A stretch of DNA of 64,000 nt, from the NCBI GenBank assembly GCA_026874595.1, contig CM049314.1, positions 67,133,300 through 67,197,299 on the forward strand, read 5' to 3'. Numbering within the stretch: position 1 is the stretch's first letter; each line of letters starts with the position of its first letter. The notes below the pieces were generated by a model, which was not told the origin of the DNA, did not search any database, and saw only the letters and a program-made list of their open reading frames with translations. This document shows positions 34,014 through 46,700 of the stretch, one piece after another. A program made the position numbers and the translations under genes. Origin of the DNA: Sipunculus nudus (Eukaryota; Annelida; Sipuncula; Golfingiida; Sipunculidae).

Positions 34014-34053
<40 letters not shown>
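34014..34053. repeat. (TA)n microsatellite
   Basis: A TA tract of about 20 units. Confidence 0.95.
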
Positions 34054-34056
<3 letters not shown>

Positions 34057-34156
34057 TATATGTATATTAATTTTTGTTGCCTATTTTATTTTAATATAAA
34101 ATGTGTTGTTTTTTCACTAAGTCAACGTCACTACATGGATTGGATTAATATTGTAA

Positions 34157-34206
34157 ACTTACAAATGTGACACCGATACCTAAGCGTGCTCCATCAAATC
34201 AAAACC
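34157..34206 (+). repeat. Dispersed repeat R3, copy 1
   Basis: ACAAATGTGACACCGATACC + TAAGCGTGCTCCATCAAATC matches 38451-38500 with few changes. Both copies lie 100-190 bp downstream of a (TA)n array. Confidence 0.7.
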
Positions 34207-35975
34207 CTCTTACAGGTGTCCTCGTTATGTTTTGAATACAGCTGCAAAAAGCTTTCATTCCATTTGATCCTGTCAACGCCGTGGTCACGTGACTGAGCAG
34301 CTGCGCGTTTGCCATTATTACTCAAAAACCTCTAAAAATAAATACTATGTGAATCACCTTCTTATATTTGAAAAACTAAAACATTTATCAAGATTATATT
34401 ATAGAGGCATGTTTCAATTTTAGGCTTGAAAACGTATATTTGATATGTTAATTCTTTCCTTTAGATTAGAATAAGCTAGGCACGGCTTTTATGCCCCATG
34501 TTTTATTGTTTTATTCGCAAGCTCAACCAAATATGGAAGACTGCTTCTAATGGTAAGGTGACAGCTGCGCATATGTACGCTTTACATTTATTACAGTACT
34601 CATGACATAGTATATTTATAAAGCCGGTTTACGACATAAGCCGGTCAAAAGCCCATTGGTTAAGGGCATGCAGCATTAGATAACAGGATTTACTTTATAA
34701 CATTACACATGTCATATTATTTTTGTAGAACGGGTAAACATTATAAATAGGACTGAGTCCAAATGTAAAGGTTACACATAATATGACAGACCTAAATGTT
34801 TGTATAAATTACGATATGAAGTGGAAACCAAAAAGGTAAACATTAAAATAAAAGTTAGGTGCTTGTTTTCCTTAATCATACAAGACCGATTTTTTTCAGA
34901 AAAAGGGTTCGTAAAATAAAATATGTTATGAATTAAGAAACGTAAGGTTCCTGGTTCGAACGGCCATCCCGGGAGGGCAGTTTAGTTATGGCGAGTTAAT
35001 TGGAGAAACGGTATTATCACTGGAAGGATATGAAGGAAATCGCCGTTATTAGGTAGATGTTAACTTTCATGTTTACCCGAGTACTGGCAGTATAATCAGT
35101 TTCGGCTTGCAAAGATATTCAGTTCTAAGGTTGGGTTGTTTCGGTAATTCTGATCATTTAAAGCCAGAATGTGTTGTTGCCTTAACTTAGTTGTGGGAGA
35201 AACCCTACAAAATGAAATTCAAATAGTATGGTTGTCTGTATCCGTATTTAACAGAGAGTGCCAATGACAGGGCATTGGCCTATCCTTTAATAAAAATCAG
35301 AAGATCTCGTCAACTAGCTATCTCATTTTTTAGTTCCATGTTTTATGAAGAAAAAAGATCGTCATACGTACAAAAGTGTGATGAATATGAGCATACACAT
35401 TTTTTTAGAGAAGTGTCATAGATTATCGTAAAAAAATTAAAAGCATAGGTTGGGTGTAATCTGCCACGTTACGACTGAAACTCAGAGATAACAGCGTGGA
35501 AGATTAGACCATGCGTGATCTCTTGATTGATCATGTTATGATGGTTTCCTCTATGTCTCTACGGGAACAATCACCCCCAAACTCCCAGATAGACTTGCTC
35601 CTCGAGACTGTCCGAGCAGTATATTCGAGTCGCACTTTCATGCCTTTGTCAATTCATCACTGATTTATTCGCATTTTAAAAACGTTCACGCGCCGCCATC
35701 TTTCGTATAGAAGAAAAAGAGGGTGTCATAAGTCGCATGTCGGAAATAAGGATATACTTCTGATGTTTTTATAAGTGCTGAGCAACTGTGATAGATTACA
35801 GAAGAAAGCCAGTATTATAAATCACCTTTCATCTACAAATCTTATTTGCCATCACGTGACTCTGAGTGAATTTCCCAAACCAGTCTTGTTGTTATTTTGA
35901 CCTCAGTGCTGATGGATTTTTTTTTTAATTTAGTTTATCCGAGGCTTGATTAGTTATCTTTTGTTGCCACAAAGG
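34207..35975. other. Intergenic, nothing firm
   Basis: A B-box-like word (TGGTTCGAACGGCC at about 34952-34965) may mark a worn SINE. No gene is supported. Confidence 0.45.
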
Positions 35976-36125
35976 CAGGGCACCAATCTATTTTGTCAAA
36001 TATGTTGTCAGGGCGCAAACCTATTTTCTGAAATATGGTGACAGCCAATCAATTTGGTGGGATACGGTGATAAAGCGACACTCTGATTCATAAATATGTT
36101 GACACAGAGCCAATCTATTTTTACA
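35976..36125. repeat. Degenerate ~45-50-bp tandem repeat, about three copies
   Basis: CACCAATCTATTTTGTCAAA, CGCAAACCTATTTTCTGAAA, AGCCAATCAATTTGG and AGAGCCAATCTATTTTT recur, with TATG.TG.CA in between. Confidence 0.6.
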
Positions 36126-36732
36126 TTTTACATGGTGTTCATATAAATTATATACGGAATCAAATGATAAATGGGCAAGCAGAATAGATAATATCCGACT
36201 AAAAGTCCCATACTTCAGAGATATGTAGTGAAGGTTTGAATTATAGCTTTAGGAAGACGAAAAAAGACTTTGGGGTCGTTGACCGAAGTCATTTTTCTAT
36301 AAATAAGTATGGATAACATTTAAAAGGATCTCGTCCTTTCAAATTATTCTCGGACGCAAAATATCGTTTGAAGATAAACACAAGATCTAAGGGGACCTTT
36401 ATATTTATATAATGTTTGCTCGTTTCCAGGTACAGGTGATAAGCGAGGATGACTCTCAGGGGAGTCAGGTTGGACGGGTATTTCGGAAAAGAGTCGTTTA
36501 ATGCGATTTTGGTTAAATCCTTATCCATTACAGCGACCCTTTGAATTTTTTAATTTTTAATGTGTGACTGTTAGATGTCAGAATACTGAAAATGTCAATC
36601 TGTTTATTATGAGCTGTCTACAAAGACACTAGAAAGCCATTACGCAGTGCCTTGCAGCAACGTTTTTTTAAGTGGTATAAAATCTATATATAAAATCTCA
36701 TATAAGAAGAGAAATAGAGTTTTTTTTTTTTA

Positions 36733-37365
36733 TTTTTAGCTCAGCTGACTGTAAGTCATCTGAGCTATTGCGATCACCCTTTGTCCTGCGTCCGTCCGGT
36801 TGTCAGGCCATCCGTCGTAATTGCAGACCTAGAAACTTCTAACTGTACATCCAGGGATGTCTCAGGCAAAACACCTTGGAAACCTGAAATTAGGTCATGA
36901 TGACCTATATTTTGTGACCTACAGGGAAAGATGCTATATGAACACATTGAATGTCTGATGGGGACAAATCGTATCTGTTAGGCCTAGAATCTTCTCACAC
37001 AATATCCTGGGAGTTTCTAGGCAAATCTCCTTGGAAACCTGAAATATAGGTCATGTTGACTTATATTTCGCGACCTACGGGCCGAAAACATGATTTGAGC
37101 ACCCAAACAGTTCGATGGGGCACAAATTGTACCCATTATGTCTAGAATCATCGAACATGACATTTAGGGAGGTCCTAGGCAAATTTCCTTGGAAACCTGA
37201 AATTAGATCACTGTGACCTATAATTTGCGACCTAGAGGAAAATATGAACACCCTGAATGGCAGATGGGCACAAATCGTATCTTTTAGTCCCAGAGTCTTC
37301 TATACGCAACATCCTGGTAGGTTGCATAAGCAAATGTCGTTGGAAGCTGAAATAAGGTCTACATA
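36733..37365 (-). repeat. Hairpin-ended modular repeat (family R2), inverted copy
   Basis: It opens with the hairpin AGCTCAGCTGACT-GTA-AGTCATCTGAGCT and GCGATCACCCTTTGTCC, the reverse of the ends at 7380-7445 and 20590-20640. Four modules of about 155 bp follow, with CCTTGGAAACCTGAAAT at about 36879, 37039 and 37188 and a decayed form near 37340, each followed by GGTCA..GTGACCTAT.TTT.CGACCTA. Confidence 0.8.
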
Positions 37366-37949
37366 TATTTAATTTAAAGAAATAATATAGTAAATAAGCC
37401 CTGTATAATACAGCTTTTTTACTGTAAAAATTGCATGTTCTAAGGAAACCCTAATGTTTGTAAGTTATTTGAAACAAGGGAACAAAATATCTTGCTCGAG
37501 TTAAATAAAAAAAAATAAATATATCAAATTCGGTGTAGCACAATATTCAGTCCCAGTTGTGGCAATTAATGCCATCGTGTACACAGAGTCACAATTGACA
37601 GCTTTTGATCTGATGATTTCATGTAAATACGCCAAAAAGATAACCAGCTACAGGGGGAAGTTGAATGGTTAGGTTATTGGAAAGCAAAAGGGAGTAAAGT
37701 ACATATCTATATTAGGTATTATCATAAGTCATTAATAGCATATCAGATTGTTACTCCCACGTGATTTTTTCTTTTAGTTTATACAAAGCAAAATAAAAGG
37801 TAATGACAAAATCATAAACCAGACATTGGTTGACACATGTTGAGGAACAGAAAAAAAACCTTTGATAAAATTCAGTATTCATGTTATTTTCCCGTGATGA
37901 TATAAACTTTTTTATTTTACATGGATTGTACAGCTTGTTGTTATAACTA
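37366..37949. other. Intergenic, nothing recognised
   Basis: No supported feature. Confidence 0.5.
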
Positions 37950-38133
37950 ATACAAGGCACTCTCCGTGGCTCGGATGTTGGCGCTCGGTAGTCGGTAAGG
38001 ATGGAGTAAACCGGAGGACCGAGAGAAAACCACCAACCTTGGATACTATTACTCACTCTCATAGCCACGCTTGGAATTGAACCCGGGTCGTCAGTGGAGA
38101 TGGCCGAGCGTTCTACCACTCAGCTGTCAAGGC
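37950..38133 (-). mobile_element. SINE family S1, copy on the minus strand
   Basis: Read on the minus strand: the head with CTGAGTGGTAGAACGCTCGG and a B box region GACCCGGGTTCAATTCC, then the body GCGTGGCTATGAGAGTGAG, CAAGGTTGGTGGTTTTCTC and the end CGAGCCACGGAGAGTGCCTT. It is nearly full length and well preserved. Confidence 0.8.
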
Positions 38134-38194
38134 AAATGTTTTATTTCCTCGTGAGGAACGTGTTATTGAGGATACCTATTGTTGGGGTTACCAA

Positions 38195-38198
<4 letters not shown>

Positions 38199-38264
<66 letters not shown>
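38199..38264. repeat. (TA)n microsatellite
   Basis: A TA tract of about 33 units. Confidence 0.95.
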
Positions 38265-38266
<2 letters not shown>

Positions 38267-38450
38267 ACGGTGGTATGCATGGTGGCGATCAACAGGCGAG
38301 TGGATTGTCGTGTTTTTCTAATGGACGGGGTATACCCTTCCTGCAGTCAGGTAGTTTGAATCTGGGATTTTTGTGGCGGCATTGGGAGAATAGTTTTGGC
38401 TGAGGCAATTTTCTTGTTTGTGGGATTTCGTGTATGCGTATACTGACAAT

Positions 38451-38500
38451 GTACAAATGTGACATCGAGACCTCAGCGTGCTCCATCAAATTAAAACCAA
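38451..38500 (+). repeat. Dispersed repeat R3, copy 2
   Basis: ACAAATGTGACATCGAGACC + TCAGCGTGCTCCATCAAATT; see the copy at 34157. Confidence 0.7.
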
Positions 38501-39889
38501 CATGAAATGCTGAAAACGAAACATCTTTTAATTAGGTAGGATATGTGTATTCTGTGTTTGAATATGGTATGTCATGCCCTTTATACTATGATAGAACAGT
38601 TTTAATTTTATTATCGATTTGGTCACGTTTTTCTCTTTCAGATATGAGACTATTTCCAATCTTGTATTGTTTTATTTCATAAATCATACTGACACGTGAG
38701 CATTAAACTATAATTTTATTTAAATCAGCATGGTATGGGGTTTGATAATGTGAGCAGGGCATGAGTAACTTTTAAGTCAATTTCAGACGGCTCGGTGGGT
38801 GAGTATGAGGGGGGGGGGGTTTAATGTAAAAATTGATTTAAGTGAACCCGGGGGATAACTTGACAGGGGGATAACTTCATTTCTTTACACCTGGTTTAGA
38901 CTTCGCCTCACGTCGCCGAACACCATTTCCTAACATGGAGACGGGCTTTAATCAATAAAAACCAATGACAACAACATGTCCACAACCCTGGATTATATAA
39001 AGTGATTTGCAATGACAGACGACTTGGCAGATGAGCAAGAAATTTATTGGGAACTCTAAGCTCCGAATTCTTTTATTTCACTGCAAAAGCATGCATGGCT
39101 AGGCCTTGAACCGAACTGACTATAATTTGTAAAAGAAACGTGGGATGGATTTAAATCATTTAGATGAAGTATTATATTATGTTCCGCCATAATGTGTCCA
39201 CTCGTTTATTAGGTATATCTTTTTTATAATTTCAATAATTTCCTCGCAATTCATATTGGTGTGATTGTCTAATATAACAATCTAGAAATTTAAAAGTAAG
39301 GGACCGGTTTGTTTCACAACGTTTTGGACCACAGATCAGATATGTTCCTACCTGAGTAAACATCTTTGTAGCTTGGCATATGTTTTTTACATGAAGTTAT
39401 CCAATCAGCAGTCGTCAACTGAGGATTTTTCGCATGTAAGCAAAATAAGACCTTTACTGCCGTAAGTTGGACAAATATGTTGTAAAATGTAGACTGATTT
39501 CTCATATTCTTAAATATAGTGTTCCTTTAATACTATGAAATGTAACGAAGACAAAACACGAGGAAACATGAGGGAATTGTACGTACTATAATAAAATTAG
39601 ATAATACGCCTGAACATTAAAAAACATTAGCCAGTTGGTATTTGTGCTTGGATGATATGTAGGTATATGTTTTTTCTATTTGTTTGTACGTATGAAATAA
39701 ACAATAATTACTGATTATACCGTGTAAAAATACTAAATATTTTCGGTTTGCTGAAATCGTTATGAAAGAAAATGATTTGTTTAAGGAAATAACATTATAT
39801 TTCTGAGATACATACAAATGTATCACAATTGATCTACGTACCTCTTTAATTAAACGGACATAGATAAAAGTAATATGTGTGTAGGAGTA
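38501..39889. other. Intergenic with a G-tract; nothing else recognised
   Basis: A G run at about 38810-38819 followed by GGGGGATAACTTGACAGGGG resembles the ends of the fold-back element at 27786-29172. No gene is supported. Confidence 0.45.
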
Positions 39890-40240
39890 AATAATCGCTC
39901 ATATGTATTAATCGCTGTAACTGTGGTGTTTCCATGTGTCGTCTTAGTAGCGAGATTCTCGCGTACGGTCTTCGTGAACTCAGGGATTCCCGGTAAAATG
40001 ACGTCACTTCACAATATTTTTTTTGTGGAAGACCTGCTAGGCCCACTATATACCAGATAACGCATATACGGGCACATGGAAACACATCTATTGTTCACGC
40101 TTATTCCAACATATGCAAATACGCCCACATGGAAATAGCCTTTGTAAGCTATGTTTCCCTGTTGGCGTATATTAGTATTTGCATGAATAAATTCGCTCAT
40201 ATGATTTTGTGAATACGGTGTTTCCATGTCTCAGTCAGGG
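39890..40240. repeat. Fold-back segment with GTGTTTCCATGT / ACATGGAAACAC words
   Basis: GGTGTTTCCATGTGTCG (about 39924) and GGTGTTTCCATGTCTCAG (about 40218) are direct copies preceded by TCGCTCATATG; between them GCACATGGAAACACATC (about 40073) and CCACATGGAAATAGCC (about 40124) face the other way. Confidence 0.65.
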
Positions 40241-40702
40241 AATTTGCGTGTGTTCGTATATGCATACAATTCGTCACAGGAGCGTCAGTGTGAACCAATG
40301 ATTCCGGTTATATACATGACGGGTGTTTTAAAGTAAGCAGCAACAGGAAGTGACAGGCGTATAGCCTAAGTTAATCCTCCATTCCCTTATCAATGTTCAG
40401 CAATTTTGCAGCATATCTGGACCAGATTTTGAGCAGATAGCCGGAGCAGTCTTTGAAGCGGTTATATGCAGCAGAATATTAGATAAGTATAATTAGAGCA
40501 TATATATAGAGCATAGATTAGTATAATTAGAATACATAATTCCGAACTTACAAGGAATAAACCTATACTGCAAGAAAGTAATTCAGCAGCAATGCAGCAG
40601 TGATTCAGCAGTTCTAATATTTTAGATTAGTGCTCAAATTGGGCAGCTTCATTTGCATACTAGAAGCAGCATTTCAGCCGTTAATCAGTAGAACCTGAGC
40701 AA
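40241..40702. other. CAG-rich left flank of the 23-bp array
   Basis: GCAGCA, TTCAGCAG, GAGCAG and CAGCAGTGATTCAGCAG words are frequent. No gene is supported. Confidence 0.5.
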
Positions 40703-43700
40703 TATTATCTACTGGAGAATACCATTATGCTCTACTGAAACAGACCAGTATGCTGTACTGGAACAGAAATAAGCCCTATTGGAGCAGACCTGTATGCTCT
40801 TCATGAACAAACCTATATGCTCTACTTGAACAGACCAGTATGTTCTATTTGAACAGACTAGTATGATCTACTGAAAGAGACCTATATGCTCTACTTGAAC
40901 ATACCAGTATGTTCTATTTGAACAGACTAGTATGATCTACTGAAACAGACCTATATGCTCTACTTGAACATACCAGTATGCTCTATTTGAACAAACCAGT
41001 ATGATCTACTTGAACAGCGATAATGTTCCACTGAAACAGACCTATATGCTCTACTTGAACATACCAGTATGCTCTATTTGAACAGAGCAGTATTATCTAC
41101 TGAAGCAGACGTATATGCTCCTTTTTACCAGACCAGAATGCTCTTCTTGAACAGTCCTATATGCTCTACTTGAACATACCAGTATGCTCTATTTGAACAG
41201 ACCAGTATGGTATACTGGAACAGACCTATATGCTCTATTTGAACAGACTAGTATGATCCACTGAAACAGACCTATATGCTCTACTTGAACATACCAGTAT
41301 GCTCTATTTGAACAGACCAGTATGATCTACTGGAACTGACGTATATGCTCTATTTGAACAGACTAGTATGATCCACTGAAACAGACCTATATGCTGTACT
41401 TGAACATACCAGTATGCTCTATTTGAACAGACCAGTATGATCTACTGGAACTGACGTATATGCTCTATTTGAACAGACTAGTATGATCCACTGGAACAGA
41501 CCTATATGTTCTACTCGAACAGACCATTATGTTCCACTGGAACAGACCTGTATGCTCTACTTGAACATACCAGTATGCTCTTTTTTTACCAGACCAGTAT
41601 GCTCTTCTTGAACAGTCCTATATGCTCTACTTGAACATACCAGTATGCTCTATTTGAACAGACCAGTATGATCTACTGGAACTGACTTATATGCTCTATT
41701 TAAACAGACCAGTATGATCCACTGGAACCGACCTATATGCTCTAATTGAACATAGCAGTATGCTCTATTTGAACAAACCAGTATGATCCACTGGAACAGA
41801 CCTATATGCTCTTATTGAACATACCTGTATGCTCTATTTGAACAGACAAGCAGATCCTCTGGAACCGACCTAAATGCTCTACTTGAACATACCAGTATGC
41901 TCTATTTGAACAGACCAGTATGATCCACTGGAGCAGACCTGTATGCTCTACTTGAACAGACCTGTATGCTCTATTGGAACATACCGGTATGCTCTACTGG
42001 AAAAGACCAGTATTCTCTACTGGAACAGACCTGTATGCACTACTGGAACAGACCTGTATCCTCTACTGGAACATACCCGTATGCTCTACTGGAACATACC
42101 TGTATGCTCTATTGGAACATACGGGCATGCTCTACTGGAGCGGACCTATATGCTCTACTGGCACAGACCTGTATGCTTTATTTGAACAGACTAGTATGCT
42201 CTTCTTGAACAAACCTGTATGCTCTATTTGAACAGACCAGTATACTCTACTGGCACAGAAAAGTATGCTCTACTGGAACAGACCTGTATGCTCTAATGGA
42301 ACAGACCTGTTTGCTCTAATGGAACAGACCTGTATGCTCTACTGGAACATACCTGTATGCTCTACTGGAACAGACCTGTATGCTCTACTGGAACATACCT
42401 GTATGCTCTACTGGAACATACCTGTATGCTCTACTGGAAAAGACCTGTATGCTCTATTTGAACAGACCAGTATACTCTACTGGCACAGACAAGTATGCTC
42501 TACTGGCACAGACCTGTATGCTCTACTGGAACATACCTGTATGCTCTACTGGAACAGACCAGTATGCTCTACTGGCACAAACATGTATGCTTTATTTGAA
42601 CAGACTAGTATGCTCTTCTTGAACAGACCGGTATGCTCTACTGGAACATACCTGTATGCTCTATTTGAACAGACCAGTATGCTCTACTGGCACAAACCAG
42701 TATGCTCTATTTGAACAGACCAGTATGCTCTATTTGAACAGACCAGTATACTCTACTGGACAAGACCTGTATGCTTTATTTGAACAGACCTGTATGCTCT
42801 ACTGGCACAGACCTGTATGCTCTACTGGCACAGACCTGTATGCTTTATTTGAACAGACTAGTATGCTCCTTTTGAACAGACCTGTATGCTCTATTTGAAC
42901 AAACCAGTATACTCTACTGGCACAGACAAGTATGCTCTACTGGCACAGACCTGTATGCTCTACTGGAACAGACCTGTATGCTCTATTTGAACAGACCTGT
43001 ATGCTCTACTGGCACAGACCTGTATGCTTTATTTGAACAGACTAGAATGCTCTTCTTGAACAGACCTGTATGCTCTATTTGAACAGACCAGTATACTCTA
43101 CTGGCACAGACAAGTATGCTCTACTGGCACAGACCTGTATGCTCTACTGGAACAGACCTGTATGCTCTAAGGGGCAGACCTATATGCTCTATTTGAACAG
43201 ACCAGTATACTCTACTGGCACAGACCAGTATGTTCTACTGGAACACACCTGTATGCTCTACTGGACAAGACCTGTATGCTTTATTTGAACAGACCTGTAT
43301 GCTCTACTGGCACAGACCTGTATGCTCTACTGGCACAGACCTGTATGCTCTACTGGACAAGACCAGTATGCTTTATTTGAACAGACTAGTGTGCTCTTCT
43401 TGAACAGACCTGTATGCTCTATTTGAACCGACCAGTATACTCTACTGGCACAGACCTGTATGCTCTACTGGAATAGACATGTATGCTCTACTGGAACATA
43501 CCAGTATGCTCTAGTGGCACAGAACAGTATGCTCTCCTGGGACCTACCCGTATGCTCTACTTGAACAGACCTGTATGCTCTACTGGAACAGACCTGTATG
43601 CTCTACTGGAACATACCCGTATGCTCTACTTGAACAGACCTGTATGCTCTATTTGAACAGACCAGTATACTCTACTGGCACAGACCAGTATGCTCTACTG

Positions 43701-46700
43701 GAACACACCTGTGTGCTCTACTGGACAAGACCTGTATGCTTTATTTGAACAGACCTGTATGCTCTACTGGAACAGATCTGTATGCTCTACTGGCACAGAC
43801 CTGTATGCTCTACTGGCACAGACCTGTATGCTCTACTGGCACAGACCTGTATGCTCTACTGGACAAGGCCTGTATACTTTATTTGAACAGACTAGTGTGC
43901 TCTTCTTGAACAGACCTGTATGCTCTATTTGAACCGACCAGTATACTCTACTGGCACAGACCTGTATGCTCTACTGGAATAGACCTGTATGCTCTTCCGG
44001 CACAGACCTGTATGCTCTACTGGAAAAAAACTGTATGCTCTACTGGAACAGACCAGTATGCTCTAGTGGCACAGACCAGTATGCTCTACTGGAACATACC
44101 CGTATGCTCTACTGGCACAGACCTGTATGCTCTACTGGCATAGACCTCTATGCTCTACTGGCACAGACCTGTATGCTCTAATGGAACAGACCTGTATGCT
44201 CTACTGGAACAGACCTGTATGCTCCACTGGAACAGACCAGTATGCTCTACTGGCACAGACCTGTATGCTCTACGGGCACAGACCTCTATGCTCTACTGGC
44301 ACAGACCTGTATGCTCTAATGGAACAGACCTGTATGCTTTACTGGAACAGATCTGTATGCTCTACTTGAACAGACCTGTATGCTCTACTGAAACAGACCA
44401 GCATACTCTACTGGCACAGACCAGGATGCTCTACTGGAACACACCTGTGTGCTCTACTGGACAAGACCTGTATGCTTTATTTGAACAGACCTGTATGCTC
44501 TACTGGCACAGACCTGTATGCTCTAATGGAACAGACCAGTATGATCTAGTGGCACAGACCAGTATGCTCTACTGGCACAGACCTGTTTGCTCTACTGGAA
44601 CAGAACAGTATGCTCTACTGGCACAGACCTCTATGCTCTACTTGAACATACCTGTATGCTCTACTGGAACAGACCTGTATGCTCTAATGGAACAGACCTG
44701 TATGCTTTATTGGAACATACCTGTATGCTCTTTTGGAACATACCCGTATGCTCTATTGGAACATACCTGTATGCTCTACTGGAACATACCTGTATGCTAT
44801 TTTGGAACATACCTGTATGCTCTATTGGAACATACCTGTTTGCTCTACTGGAACATACCTGTATGCTCTACTGGAACAGACCTGTATGCTCTATTGGAAC
44901 ATAACGGTATGCGCTACTGGAAAAGACCAGTATACTCTACTGGAACAGACCTGTTTTCTTCTACTGGAACAGACCTGTATCCTCTACTGGAACATACCCG
45001 TATGCTCTACTGGCACAGACCTGTATGCTCTAATGGAACAGACCTGTATGCTCTACTGGAACAGACCTGTATGCTCTATTTGAACATACCTGTATGCTCT
45101 ATTGGAACATACCTGTATGCTCTATTGGAACATACCTGTATGCTCTACTGGAACATACCTGTATGCTCTATTGGAACATACCTGTATGCTCTATTGGAAC
45201 ATACCTGTATGCTCTACTGGAACAGACCTGTATGCTCTACTGGAACAGACCTGTATGCTCTATTGGAACATACCGGTATGCTCTACTGGAAAAGACCAGT
45301 ATGCTCTACTGGAACAGACCTGTATGCTCTACTGGAACAGACCTGTATCCTCTACTGGAACATACCCGTATGCTCTACTGGCACAGACCTGTATGCACTA
45401 GTGGAACAGACCTGTATGCTCTACTGGAACATACCCGTAGGCTCTACTGTAACAGACCTGTATGCTCTATTGGAACATACCGGTATGCTCTACTGGAAAA
45501 GACCAGTATGCTCTACTGGAACAGACCTGTATGCTCTACTGGAACAGACCTGTATGCTCTACTGGAACAGACCTGTATGCTCTAATGGAACAGACCTGTA
45601 GGCTCTATTTGAACAGACCAGTATACTCTACTTGAACAGACCTGTATGCTCTACTGGAACAGACCTGTATGCTCTACTGGACAAGACCTGTATGCTTTAT
45701 TTGAACAGACCTGTATGCTCTACTGGCACAGACCTGTATGCTCTAATGGAACAGACCAGTATGCTCTAGTGGCACAGACCAGTATGCTCTACTGGTACAG
45801 ACCTGTATGCTCTAATGGAACAGACCTGTATGCTCTACTGGAACAGACCTGTATGCTCTATTGGAACATACCTGTATGCTCTTTTGGAACATACCTGTAT
45901 GCTCTATTGGAACATACCTGAATGCTCTACTGGAACATACCTGTATGCTCTACTGGAACAGACCTGTATGCTCTATTGGAACATACCGGTATGCTCTACT
46001 GGAAAAGACCAGTATGCTCTACTGGAACAGACCTGTATGCACTAGTGGAACAGGCCTGTATGCTCTACTGGAACATACCCGTAGGCTCTACTGTAACAGA
46101 TCTGTATGCTCTATTGGAACATACCGGTATGCTCTACTGGAAAAGACCAGTATGCTCTACTGGAACAGACCTGTATGCTCTACTGGAACAGACTTGTATG
46201 CTCTACTGGAACATACCCGTATGCTCTACTTGAACAGACCTATATGCTCTACTTGAACATACCAGTATGCTCTATTTGAACAGACCAGTATGATCCACTG
46301 GAACAAACCTATATGCTCTACTTGAACATACCAGTATGCTCTTTTTGAACAGACCAGTATAATCTACTGAAACACACCAATATGTTCTACTTGAACAGAC
46401 CATTATGTTCCACTGGAACAGACCTGTATGCTCTACTTAAACATACCAAAATGCTCCTTTTTACCAGACCAGAATGCTCTTCTTGAACAGTCCTTTATGC
46501 TCTACTTGAACATACCAGTATGCTCTATTTGAACAGACCAGTATGATCTAATAGAACTGACTTATATGCTCTATTTGAACAGACCAGTATGCTCTACTGG
46601 ACAAGACCTGTATGCTTTATTTGAACAGACTAGTGTGCTCTTCTTGAACAGACCTGTATGCTCTATTTGAACCGACAAGTATACTCTACTGGCACAGACC

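Noticed and set aside
44150-45601. 483-codon open frame as a protein gene
   Set aside because: It lies wholly in the 23-bp tandem array, starts at a repeat-internal ATG and has equally open overlapping frames; reported as a repeat property, not a gene.
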